The notes below the pieces were generated by a model. It was not told the DNA's origin and did no database searches. It saw only the letters and a program-made list of their open reading frames with translations. Below are positions 24,892 through 31,941 of a stretch of 34,602 nucleotides of DNA, one piece after another. The DNA lies in contig JAGGZK010000037.1 in the NCBI GenBank assembly GCA_021162065.1, positions 1-34,602 of the forward strand. The letters are read 5' to 3'. The stretch is from Thermoplasmata archaeon (GTDB lineage Archaea; Thermoplasmatota; E2; UBA202; JdFR-43). Both the position numbers and the translations under genes were made by a program. Within the stretch, counting starts at the first letter, position 1. Every line of letters begins with the position of its first letter.

Positions 24892-25112
24892 GTTCTCAAA
24901 TTCTCTTCATCTATTTTTTCCTTTTCCCTCAATCTTTCTACAATAACTGAAATCAGAAGGATAAGAATCCCTGCAAAGATGGCAGCCGCACTTGCAAAAA
25001 TCACAGGGTCAACGGAGCTCATCTCTTTAAGTATATTGTACACTCCATACATCACGAGAGCAAAGAATCCGGAGCCCATTAATATAAGCCCAGCCCATTT
25101 AATCGCATCCAT
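24888..25112 (-). CDS. Small two-helix membrane protein upstream of ybjQ-like gene
   Basis: I do not recognise this 74-residue protein. It has two hydrophobic segments, about residues 6-26 and 35-60 (IFASAAAIFAGILILLISVI), with a short polar link and a charged C-terminal tail (RLREKEKIDEENLRT) likely in the cytosol. A TATA-like element at 25133-25142 centred 26 bases before the ATG supports a leaderless start and transcription from here through the YbjQ gene. The ATGA junction suggests the two proteins are made together, and the membrane protein may anchor or partner the YbjQ protein. Confidence 0.75.
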   Translation of the reverse strand: MDAIKWAGLILMGSGFFALVMYGVYNILKEMSSVDPVIFASAAAIFAGILILLISVIVERLREKEKIDEENLRT

Positions 25113-25132
25113 CTCCTTTAAAAATCACTCGG

Positions 25133-25142
25133 ATTATTTAAA
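25133..25142 (-). promoter_or_regulatory. TATA box of the small membrane protein / YbjQ operon
   Basis: TTTAAATAAT on the minus strand is centred about 26 bases before the ATG at 25112. The divergent PKD-protein gene has its own element about 25 bases away. Confidence 0.5.
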
Positions 25143-25162
25143 ATTATTTTTCCACCAAAAAA

Positions 25163-25170
25163 CATAAAAG
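25163..25170 (+). promoter_or_regulatory. TATA-like element of the PKD-protein gene
   Basis: CATAAAAG is centred about 25 bases before the ATG at 25191. It favours that ATG over a GTG two codons upstream at 25185. Confidence 0.4.
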
Positions 25171-25190
25171 AAGGAAAACAATAAGTGCAT

Positions 25191-26384
25191 ATGATTTCAA
25201 AATCGGAGAAGGGGATAGCAGTTATTATCGCACTTCTTATTGCCATTTCCTGGAATGTCACGGCGGATGGCGTTCCTCCAGTGGCTGATTTCACCTACTC
25301 TGTAAATGCTTACAATGTCACCTTTAATGCATCCCTTTCCCATGATGCCGATGGCATCATAGTAAACTATACCTGGGACTTTGGAGATGGAAGCGTTGGT
25401 TATGGAATGGTGGTGAATCATTCCTATGCGGTGGAGGGCATATACACGGTTAATCTCACCGTAAAGGATAACCAGTCCATGGAGAATGTGACGTCTGCTC
25501 AGGTTATAATAGATGTTACCCCTCCTGTTTCTCATATGGTAACCCTTCCCTCTTCTCCAAATGGAGCGGAGGGATGGTATGTGACAGAGTTGCAATTTTG
25601 GTTCAATGCCTCGGACAATTTTTCCGGGGTGAAGAATATACTTTACAGAATCAACGATGGAAACTGGACAACTTTTGACCCCAATGTTTCTATTAATAAG
25701 GAGGGAATCTACAACATATCCTACTATGCCATTGATGCATATGGAAATGAGGAGGAGATGCATAACACAACGCTGAAGATGGATTTAAAACCACCCTCTA
25801 CTCTTTTCAACACCTCAAAAAATGCAAGCGATGGATGGTATTCTGGAGAGGTAGAAATAAAACTTATGCCCTATGATAGCATGTCGGGAGTTAAGACGCT
25901 CTACTATCGCCTGGATGATGGGGTTTATGCAGAATATGAAGGCAGCATAAGTGTGGGAGAAGGTTTCCATGTCCTGGAATATTTTGCTGTGGACAATGCT
26001 GGCAATGCGGAGGAGCTGGTAAGAAAGGAGATAAATGTTGACTCCACTCCGCCCTCCGTTGATATAACCCCCTATAATGGAATTTACTTTTTCGGAAGAA
26101 AGATAATCTCCTCGGATACCACCATAGTGGTGGGCAACATAACAGTGGAAGCAATGGTGAGTGATGTCATATCAGGTGTGAAGGAGGCAAAGTTTTACGT
26201 AGACGGCGAGTTCAAGGGAAAGGATTCTGTTCCGCCCTATCAGTGGCTCTGGGATGATTTTTCCTTGGGAAGTCATGAAATAAAGGTGGTGGCCTATGAT
26301 AACGCTGGCAACAAGGGAGAAAAGGAGATTACGGTGCTTTTCATAAATCCAAAAATCTCCAATCAGATTTCAGTCAATGAGTAG
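25191..26384 (+). CDS. Secreted PKD-domain and Ig-like repeat protein
   Basis: This 397-residue protein is predicted to be exported. A signal peptide (hydrophobic core about 9-21) probably ends near residue 26. A PKD domain follows (about 28-108) with the hallmark WDFGDGS at 62-68. Next come two similar repeats of about 85 residues (about 110-197 and 198-287), each opening near a GWY motif and containing SGVK and YRxxDG/NDG motifs, like OmpL47-type or Y_Y_Y-like beta domains. A third Ig-like unit (about 290-390) follows. Many N-x-S/T sequons fit glycosylation by AglB. No C-terminal TM helix or sorting signal is seen, so it is either released or bound through partners. Confidence 0.8.
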   Translation: MISKSEKGIAVIIALLIAISWNVTADGVPPVADFTYSVNAYNVTFNASLSHDADGIIVNYTWDFGDGSVGYGMVVNHSYAVEGIYTVNLTVKDNQSMENVTSAQVIIDVTPPVSHMVTLPSSPNGAEGWYVTELQFWFNASDNFSGVKNILYRINDGNWTTFDPNVSINKEGIYNISYYAIDAYGNEEEMHNTTLKMDLKPPSTLFNTSKNASDGWYSGEVEIKLMPYDSMSGVKTLYYRLDDGVYAEYEGSISVGEGFHVLEYFAVDNAGNAEELVRKEINVDSTPPSVDITPYNGIYFFGRKIISSDTTIVVGNITVEAMVSDVISGVKEAKFYVDGEFKGKDSVPPYQWLWDDFSLGSHEIKVVAYDNAGNKGEKEITVLFINPKISNQISVNE

Positions 26385-27411
26385 GCGGCTTTTCCAAGGC
26401 CCACCTTCTCCGCCTCTTTTATCTGTATTGTTCCATCTATTCCGTGTATATCCATGAATACATCCTTTCCATACTCCCTGCACACCATATCGTAGCATGC
26501 CCTGTCTATAGCCACCGCATCTCTGGATGAAAGGATGCCCATATCGTTGACCACCGGCTTTCCAGCAAAGGAACAGCAATCGCATCTTGGAGTTATGTCC
26601 ATCAAAAAATTCAGGAAAGCAACTTTTCCATCAAATTTTTTGGCAGCTGCTGCGGCAGCCATGGCCACCCTCTGCTGAAATTTTTTCCACATTTCTTCTG
26701 AGAGAGAAAAGCATCCCTGCTCACACAGCACCGTGCATGCCCACATCCCCTGCATTTTTCATAATCAATCCCTATTTTTCCATTCTCTTCAAAGATGGCA
26801 TCTGCGGGGCAGAACTGGAGACACTCCAAGCAGAGTATGCATTTGCTATCATCATGAAGGGGTTTGCTCACCTCATGCTGCCATAGTTTGCCGGCCCTGC
26901 TGCAGCATCCCATTCCCAGATTTTTTATGGCCCCTCCAAAGCCAGCCATTCCATGCCCTTTGAAATGGCTGAGGACAATCATGCAATCTGCTTCATATAT
27001 TGCCCTTGCAATGGCTATCCTCTCTCCATTCATTTCCACATGGACTTCTTCATTGCCTCTCAACCCATCTGCTATTATGATGGGGCAGTTCATGGAGGAG
27101 ATGCTAAAGCCGTTCATGGCTGCGGTCATTAAATAATCGATGGCGTTTCCTCTGTGCCCTCCGTATAATGTCGTTGTGTCCGTAAGGAAGGGCTTGCCTT
27201 TTCGCTCCTTCACAAAATCCACAATCATTCTCACAAAAATGGGACGGATGTGGCCAGTATTCCCTCTCTCTCCCATATGAAGTTTTATGGCAACCACATC
27301 TTCTCTCTCAATCACATCCACCCTGTCCATGAGTTTTTTCACAGCAAGATGAAGCGCATCCTTTGAATATGGAGTGGAGGCAGACTTAAAATATACAGGA
27401 CTCTGCGTCAT
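26363..27411 (-). pseudogene. DUF362 iron-sulfur protein gene interrupted by a one-base frameshift
   Basis: Two overlapping frames together encode one DUF362 protein with ferredoxin domain. The first part starts at 27411 and reads through ILCLECLQFCP (Cys 191, 194, 197, 201, first 4Fe-4S set) to EKCRGCG, ending at Gly 224 (26740-26742). In that frame the sequence then turns into unrelated residues and stops at 26611. The natural continuation, ACTVLCEQGCFSL and onward, lies in the minus-1 frame and ends at 26363. Adding a single G at the GGG of 26740-26742 restores CRGCGACTVLC, the second 4Fe-4S set, and a protein of about 349 residues. It is the last gene of the radical SAM unit, starting 10 bases after the preceding stop. 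It could be a true mutation or a sequencing error. Confidence 0.85.
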
Positions 27412-27421
27412 GAGTCCATAT

Positions 27422-28765
27422 CTAAATTTCGTTTATATTTCTATCCGGATTTTTGCTGGGGATGGAATGGAGATGCGTGAAGATATCTCTTCTTGCCTTC
27501 ATGAAATGTGAATAGCCAATTTTTGATGAGAGGAGGTGGTGGGCAAGGGCCATCCTTGTGATAAAACCAAATCTTTTCCCAAGCAATCTTTTCAGTATTT
27601 TTTCAGCCGAGAAAAATTCTCTGGTTATTTTTCTCACTCCCTCATATAACTCCGCTGGCGATAGAAGGCGGGGTTTATGAACAACATGATAGAAATCGTA
27701 TTTGCTCCAGTCTCTGGTTAGAATCCTGTTTTCTCTTTTCATTTCATCAAAAAGAGGTGTGCCGGGAAGGGGTGTGAGTATGTTCACCCCTACGGAGTCG
27801 ATATTCCATTCCTGAAAAAATTTGAGGGTGGTATCAAATATATCCGGAGGGTCATAATCGAATCCAAACACAAAGGAGCCGATGAGGGCCATACCATGCT
27901 CGTTGACCTTCCTTATAACTTTCCCATATTCTTCAACTCTGTTGGATTTTTTATTTACGTTTATCATGGATTCCTGGGAAACACTTTCAAAACCGACAGC
28001 CCACGCCACACATCCAGCATCATAGGCGAGGGAAAGCAGCTCATCATCCCTCGCAAGCACATTTGCATTTCCGAAACATGCAAATCTTTTTCCCGTCTCC
28101 TTTATCCGTCTGAATAACTCTTTGGTGTATTCGATATCGATGGTGAGGGATGAATCGTAGAATACGAATCCTCTATTTTTCATGGATTCTATTTCCTGGA
28201 CAACAGCATCAATGGATTTTTTCCTGTACTTCCCCATGGGGGTGCTGGCGATGGCGCAGAAGTCGCATTTGTTCACACATCCTCTGCTCGCCTCCACATA
28301 TCCGAATAGAGCCCCATTATTACTTATGGGAGACGCAATTCTTTTGGAGGTGCCCCTGTAGAAATCCCTCAGTTTTCCCTTTTCCACATCTTTTATTACC
28401 TGCGGCCACACCTCCTCCGCCTCTCCTATAACAACAGCATCAGCATGCTGCTTTGCCTCCTCCGGCATGGCAGTTGGATGGTATCCGCCGAGAACCACCT
28501 TTACACCTCTTGCCCTAAACTCATCCGCAATTTTGTAGGCGCGGGGTGCTGTGGCTGTCATGGAGGATATGCCAACGAGGTCGTAATCTCCGCTGAATCG
28601 AATGTGGCGATGGTTCTCATTTATAAGAGTAACATCATGCTTTTCCGGTGTGCATGCGGCAATCTGGCGGAGGGTGAGTGGTTCCCACATGGTGAATTTC
28701 ATAAAGATTCTGTCATAGAGGGTGACTCTCTCCTTTATGGACGGCATGACAAGCAGTATCTTCAT
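27422..28765 (-). CDS. B12-binding-type radical SAM protein (COG1032-like), downstream paralogue
   Basis: This 447-residue protein has an N-terminal Rossmann-like B12-binding domain (about 1-135), with DLVGISSMTATAPRAYKIAD and GGYHPTAMPEEA. The cobalamin-ligand motif DxHxxG is absent, as in many relatives. The radical SAM core carries C-x3-C-x2-C at Cys 163, 167 and 170 (SRGCVNKCDFC). A DUF4070-like C-terminal part has PLPGTPLFDEM and DWSKYDFYHVV. Such enzymes modify unreactive carbons in lipids or cofactors; archaeal tetraether-ring synthases (Grs) belong to the same broad group. Substrate here is unknown. GGAGGAG a few bases before the ATG at 28765 fixes the start, which lies 53 bases inside the upstream paralogue. 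Confidence 0.87.
   Translation of the reverse strand: MKILLVMPSIKERVTLYDRIFMKFTMWEPLTLRQIAACTPEKHDVTLINENHRHIRFSGDYDLVGISSMTATAPRAYKIADEFRARGVKVVLGGYHPTAMPEEAKQHADAVVIGEAEEVWPQVIKDVEKGKLRDFYRGTSKRIASPISNNGALFGYVEASRGCVNKCDFCAIASTPMGKYRKKSIDAVVQEIESMKNRGFVFYDSSLTIDIEYTKELFRRIKETGKRFACFGNANVLARDDELLSLAYDAGCVAWAVGFESVSQESMINVNKKSNRVEEYGKVIRKVNEHGMALIGSFVFGFDYDPPDIFDTTLKFFQEWNIDSVGVNILTPLPGTPLFDEMKRENRILTRDWSKYDFYHVVHKPRLLSPAELYEGVRKITREFFSAEKILKRLLGKRFGFITRMALAHHLLSSKIGYSHFMKARRDIFTHLHSIPSKNPDRNINEI
28464..28504. repeat. Identical 41-base segment shared by the two radical SAM genes, copy 1
   Basis: This segment is base-for-base identical to 29779-29819, including third codon positions. It lies in the middle of a 37-residue stretch that is identical in both proteins (residues 86-122 here), while the flanking sequence is clearly diverged. 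Confidence 0.8.
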
Positions 28766-30071
28766 ATTTTTCTCCTCCAGTTTCATAATTTCTATCAAAA
28801 TCCGTAAACATCTTTACGGCGAGGTTTGCGGCAAGAACAAAAATTTTGTTTCCCATGTGGGGTGTGGAAAAGAAGGATTTAAGAATTCTGTGGGGTGAAA
28901 AGAATTTTCTATAGAGTTTTTTGATCCCCTTCTCCAGCTCCCGCATTTCCATATTTTTGGGCTTAAAAACGACGTGATTTAAATCGTATCTGCTCCAGTC
29001 AAGAGATCCTATTCTCTTCTCCTTCATGAACTTTTCAAAGATGGGTGTTCTTGGAAAGGGCGTAAGGATGTTGAATTCCGCCACCCTGATTCCCCACTCA
29101 TTCAGTTTTTCAAAGGTGGTATCAAAAACATCGGGAGTATCGCTGTCAAAACCAAAAATGAAGGATGCCCACACCTCCATTCCCTCCCTCTCTATTTTTT
29201 CCACCATTCCGGGAATTCTATCTATTCTGTTACCTCCTTTTCCTATCTCCTCGTTTATGGTTTTCTGGGATACACTTTCCAGCCCCACCATCCATGCTAT
29301 GCATCCCGCCTTCTTTGCAAGATGAAGAAACTCCTCGTCCCTGGAAAGAAGAGCAGCATTTCCGAAGGCAATCCATTTTTTCTTTATTTTTCTCTCGATC
29401 ATTTTTCTGAATAATTTTTTTGTGTAGATCGGATTTATGGTGAGGGAGGCATCATGAAACCAGAATATTCTGCCCGGCAATTTTTCAATCTCCTCCACCA
29501 CATCCCCTATCCTCCTTTTTCTGTGGATTGTATCCCCAAATCCCGTCATCTGGCAGAATTCACATTTGTAAGGGCACCCCCTGCTGGTCTGGACGGCGGA
29601 AAATAGAGAGCCATGCTTTACTATCCCTCTCCTTGCCGGAGGTATTTTCTCTCCTTGGACCTTTTTCCAGCCATAGAAGGGCTTTAACTTTCCCTTTTCC
29701 GCATCTTTTATTGCCTGCGGCCACACCTCCTCCGCCTCGCCTATGACGACGGCATCCGCATGTTGCTTTGCCTCCTCTGGCATGGCAGTTGGATGGTATC
29801 CGCCGAGAACCACCTTTACTCCTCTTTCCCTGAAAGCATCTGCTATCTCATAGGCGCGATATGCATCTTTTGTAAAAGCGGAGATGGCCACCAGATCACA
29901 TTCTATGTTTAAATCAACCTTTTCATACCACTCATTCACAGCCATTATTTCATGCTGACTGGGAGTGCATGCGGCGATCTGTTCCAGTGCAAGTGAGGGA
30001 ATAAAAAATCTTGCTGCTATCCGGCCATAGCGACCTGCATCCCTGTCCGCCTGCACAAGCAATATCCTCAT
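28713..30071 (-). CDS. B12-binding-type radical SAM protein (COG1032-like), upstream paralogue
   Basis: This 452-residue protein has the same plan as its downstream neighbour: a B12-binding-like domain without the DxHxxG motif (about 1-135), radical SAM cysteines at 166, 170 and 173 (SRGCPYKCEFC), and a DUF4070-like end with PFPRTPIFEKFM and DWSRYDLNHVV. A strong Shine-Dalgarno, AAAGGAGGATGA, precedes the ATG at 30071 and rejects a start 24 bases further up. It is the first gene of a three-gene unit with the second radical SAM gene and the DUF362 gene. Its final 53 bases overlap the next gene. The promoter carries a palindromic operator, so expression is probably repressible. Reaction and substrate are unknown. 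Confidence 0.88.
   Translation of the reverse strand: MRILLVQADRDAGRYGRIAARFFIPSLALEQIAACTPSQHEIMAVNEWYEKVDLNIECDLVAISAFTKDAYRAYEIADAFRERGVKVVLGGYHPTAMPEEAKQHADAVVIGEAEEVWPQAIKDAEKGKLKPFYGWKKVQGEKIPPARRGIVKHGSLFSAVQTSRGCPYKCEFCQMTGFGDTIHRKRRIGDVVEEIEKLPGRIFWFHDASLTINPIYTKKLFRKMIERKIKKKWIAFGNAALLSRDEEFLHLAKKAGCIAWMVGLESVSQKTINEEIGKGGNRIDRIPGMVEKIEREGMEVWASFIFGFDSDTPDVFDTTFEKLNEWGIRVAEFNILTPFPRTPIFEKFMKEKRIGSLDWSRYDLNHVVFKPKNMEMRELEKGIKKLYRKFFSPHRILKSFFSTPHMGNKIFVLAANLAVKMFTDFDRNYETGGEKYEDTACHAVHKGESHPL
29779..29819. repeat. Identical 41-base segment shared by the two radical SAM genes, copy 2
   Basis: Exact copy of 28464-28504, in the same orientation and the same place in the paralogous gene (within residues 83-119 of the upstream protein). 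The length of silent-site identity suggests recent exchange between the genes. Confidence 0.8.
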
Positions 30072-30083
30072 TTCATCCTCCTT

Positions 30084-30109
30084 TTGAACGTTCAAATAAC
30101 GAACGTTAA
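30084..30109 (-). promoter_or_regulatory. Palindromic operator of the radical SAM operon
   Basis: A perfect 12-base palindrome, TTGAACGTTCAA, occupies 30084-30095. A second copy of its core, GAACGTT, is at 30101-30107, spaced 15 bases from the first. The two together also form an inverted repeat, AACGTTC and GAACGTT separated by seven bases. The sites cover the predicted transcription start and reach the TATA box, a position where a bound protein would block initiation. The regulator is not identifiable within the window. Confidence 0.7.
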
Positions 30110-30115
30110 TATATT
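30108..30115 (-). promoter_or_regulatory. TATA box of the radical SAM operon
   Basis: AATATATT is centred about 40 bases before the ATG at 30071. Transcription would start near 30086, inside the palindrome, giving a leader of about 15 bases that contains the Shine-Dalgarno. Confidence 0.6.
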
Positions 30116-30124
30116 GGATGTTGA

Positions 30125-30133
30125 TTTAAAAAC
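30125..30133 (+). promoter_or_regulatory. TATA-like element of the secreted amidotransferase-fold gene
   Basis: TTTAAAAAC lies about 30 bases before the ATG at 30158. It is only 16-17 bases from the operator half-site of the divergent operon, so shared control is possible. Confidence 0.4.
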
Positions 30134-30157
30134 TTTTCTAAAGGCATATTAAGGAAA

Positions 30158-31288
30158 ATGCCATGTTATTTCATGGCGAAGATTCTGCTTTTCGTTGTTT
30201 TGGCGGTGATGGCAATGCCAAATGTTATTTCTCTCATGCCTCCGGCAGAGAAAACCATAAGGGTGGCGATACTGGACTCTTTCATCCCGAGTTTTACCTC
30301 ACCTCCTGAGATGATGGAGATAATAGATAACTATACATGGGAAGCAGATGGGGCAAGATACACTTTCCAAGCCCGATGGCTCTCCGATGGAGACATATGT
30401 AGGGGAAAGTTGAAAGAATATGATGTGCTGGTTATCCCGGGTATAGGGAAGGAATTCTGGCGCATGAATGACAAAAATCTCAGCACATGGAAGAGAGAGA
30501 TAAGAAATTTTGTCGCCAGCGGAGGAGGATATTTTGGCACATGCGGTGGAGCCAATCTTGCAGGTATGGGACTACTTTCTCCTGCTGAGAGGGGATGGAA
30601 GCACTGGACGATGTGGGAATGGTTCATGAACAGGGCGGCGCTGGGAATTGCTCCAGTAAAATCCTATCAGGACATGGCGGATCCCTTTGCCTCCACCCTC
30701 CTATGGAAAAATCCTGCCAGGGTGGGCATTTCCGCCTACGTATGGTATAATCTTTCCATAGATGGTACGGGTATATGCCAGAACTGCCATGTCAATACAA
30801 CTCATCCTGTATTTGAGGGCTATGGGAGGAGCAGCAGAATAATAAGGTGGGTTGCAGGTCCTGCCCTCATTCCATATGGCAATGTGAGCATAATGGTAAC
30901 ATACCCTGAAGAAAATATCTCAGGAAAGAATGGAAATGAGAGCACCACCATACATGCATGGAGATTTACTCCCTTTTCCCCACCTTTCACCGATTTCTGG
31001 AGCATGGGGGAGATAATAGAAACCCGTATTGCCGGAAAGCCGGCTGCCATATCATGCAATTTTGGGGAGGGAAGGGTGGTTATATTCGGAAATCATCCAG
31101 AGCATCCTGTATGGCGTGGGGGGCAAATATATGAGGTGGATGACTCTTTCAATCATCTATTTTTTAAGGGGCTTTTTAGATGGAGAAACAGGGATATGCT
31201 TCCTCCCTCTTATAACTGGTGGATTGTGAGGAGAAGCGTTGCATGGGTGGCTGGGCTGGATAATAATATGCTCCCTCCCATTGAATGA
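30158..31288 (+). CDS. Secreted class I glutamine-amidotransferase-fold protein (BPL_N-like)
   Basis: This 376-residue protein has an N-terminal signal peptide (hydrophobic core about 8-25). The mature part starts with RVAILDSFI and has the flavodoxin-like order of class I glutamine amidotransferase domains: DVLVIPGIGKEFW at about 89-101, then GGGYFGTCGGANLAG at 122-136. Cys 129 sits in the nucleophile elbow. This resembles the biotin-protein-ligase N-terminal domain family (PF09825), whose exported members have no proven activity. A later GEGRVVIFGNHPEHP (about 328-342) carries histidines and a glutamate that could complete a catalytic set. It is divergent from the radical SAM operon. Start could also be the ATG at 30173. 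Confidence 0.72.
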   Translation: MPCYFMAKILLFVVLAVMAMPNVISLMPPAEKTIRVAILDSFIPSFTSPPEMMEIIDNYTWEADGARYTFQARWLSDGDICRGKLKEYDVLVIPGIGKEFWRMNDKNLSTWKREIRNFVASGGGYFGTCGGANLAGMGLLSPAERGWKHWTMWEWFMNRAALGIAPVKSYQDMADPFASTLLWKNPARVGISAYVWYNLSIDGTGICQNCHVNTTHPVFEGYGRSSRIIRWVAGPALIPYGNVSIMVTYPEENISGKNGNESTTIHAWRFTPFSPPFTDFWSMGEIIETRIAGKPAAISCNFGEGRVVIFGNHPEHPVWRGGQIYEVDDSFNHLFFKGLFRWRNRDMLPPSYNWWIVRRSVAWVAGLDNNMLPPIE

Positions 31289-31302
31289 TATGCAGCATGC
31301 TT

Positions 31303-31310
31303 TTTATATG
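31303..31310 (+). promoter_or_regulatory. TATA-like element of the METTL5-like methyltransferase gene
   Basis: TTTATATG is centred about 20-22 bases before the GTG at 31327. The spacing is slightly short, but it suits a leaderless GTG start better than the ATG at 31285, which lies upstream of the box. Confidence 0.45.
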
Positions 31311-31326
31311 CTCGGATAATAAAATT

Positions 31327-31941
31327 GTGAAGAAGAAACTGGAAATGATGTTGCAGAAAATAGAGCAGCCATCCAGCATAAAGGCGGAGATGGAGCAGTA
31401 TCCAACGCCTGCCAGCATAGCAGCAGATGTGCTTTGGCATGCATATCAGAATGGCGATATCAAAGATAAAGTTGTTTTAGATGCCGGATGTGGCACAGGC
31501 ATATTTGCCATAGGGGCAGCGTTGCTGAATGCAGGGAAAGTTGTGGCGGTGGATCTGGATGAGGAACTGATCAAGAAAGCAGAGGAGGAGGCGAGTAAGT
31601 TTGGCGTTGATGTGGAGTTTGTGGTGGCAAACATTGAAGATTTTGAAACACGGGTGGATACCGTTATAATGAACCCTCCCTTTGGCGCCCAGTTTTCAAA
31701 CAGAGGGGCAGATTCCCTTTTTGTCAGAAAAGCCATGGAGGTGGGGGATGTCATCTATTCCCTTCATCTTGAAAAATCATTGCATTTCATAAAAAATCTG
31801 CTTAAAAAAGAGGGATGGGGAATAGGAGGTGAGAAAAAATACAGATTTCCCATAAAAGCATCCCTTCATTTCCACGAAAAGAGGGTGATGTATTATGATG
31901 TTGTGTTAATACACGCCTTCAGAACGCCTCCACGATTATGA
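31327..31941 (+). CDS. METTL5-like N6-adenine rRNA methyltransferase
   Basis: This 204-residue protein is a class I SAM-dependent methyltransferase. The N-terminal KKKLEMMLQ and MEQYPTPASIAADVL (22-36) match the METTL5 family, whose human member methylates 18S rRNA adenine. SAM motif I is LDAGCGTG at 51-58, the acidic end of strand two is AVDLDEE, and the catalytic NPPF is at 116-119. The GTG at 31327 is chosen because the family begins there. An ATG at 31285 overlaps the previous stop (ATGA) but adds an unmatched 14 residues. The eukaryotic enzyme needs a TRMT112 partner, which is not in this window. The end overlaps the convergent DUF92 gene by 23 bases. Confidence 0.83.
   Translation: MKKKLEMMLQKIEQPSSIKAEMEQYPTPASIAADVLWHAYQNGDIKDKVVLDAGCGTGIFAIGAALLNAGKVVAVDLDEELIKKAEEEASKFGVDVEFVVANIEDFETRVDTVIMNPPFGAQFSNRGADSLFVRKAMEVGDVIYSLHLEKSLHFIKNLLKKEGWGIGGEKKYRFPIKASLHFHEKRVMYYDVVLIHAFRTPPRL

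Noticed and set aside
26363-26755. A separate 130-residue gene starting MQGMWACTVLC
   Set aside because: Its first residues are out-of-frame reading of the CRGCG motif. The rest is the natural continuation of the DUF362 protein, so it is one broken gene and not two genes.
26730-26755. Programmed minus-1 frameshifting in the DUF362 gene
   Set aside because: No X-XXY-YYZ slippery heptamer or obvious downstream hairpin is seen. A missing base is the simpler explanation.
28376-29850. The near-identical DNA in the two radical SAM genes as a mobile-element or CRISPR-like repeat
   Set aside because: Both copies lie in frame at the same place of paralogous genes. Duplication with local conversion explains them.
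31285-31326. METTL5-like gene starting at the ATG overlapping the previous stop
   Set aside because: The extra 14 residues do not fit the family opening and the TATA-like element lies downstream of this ATG. Kept only as an alternative.
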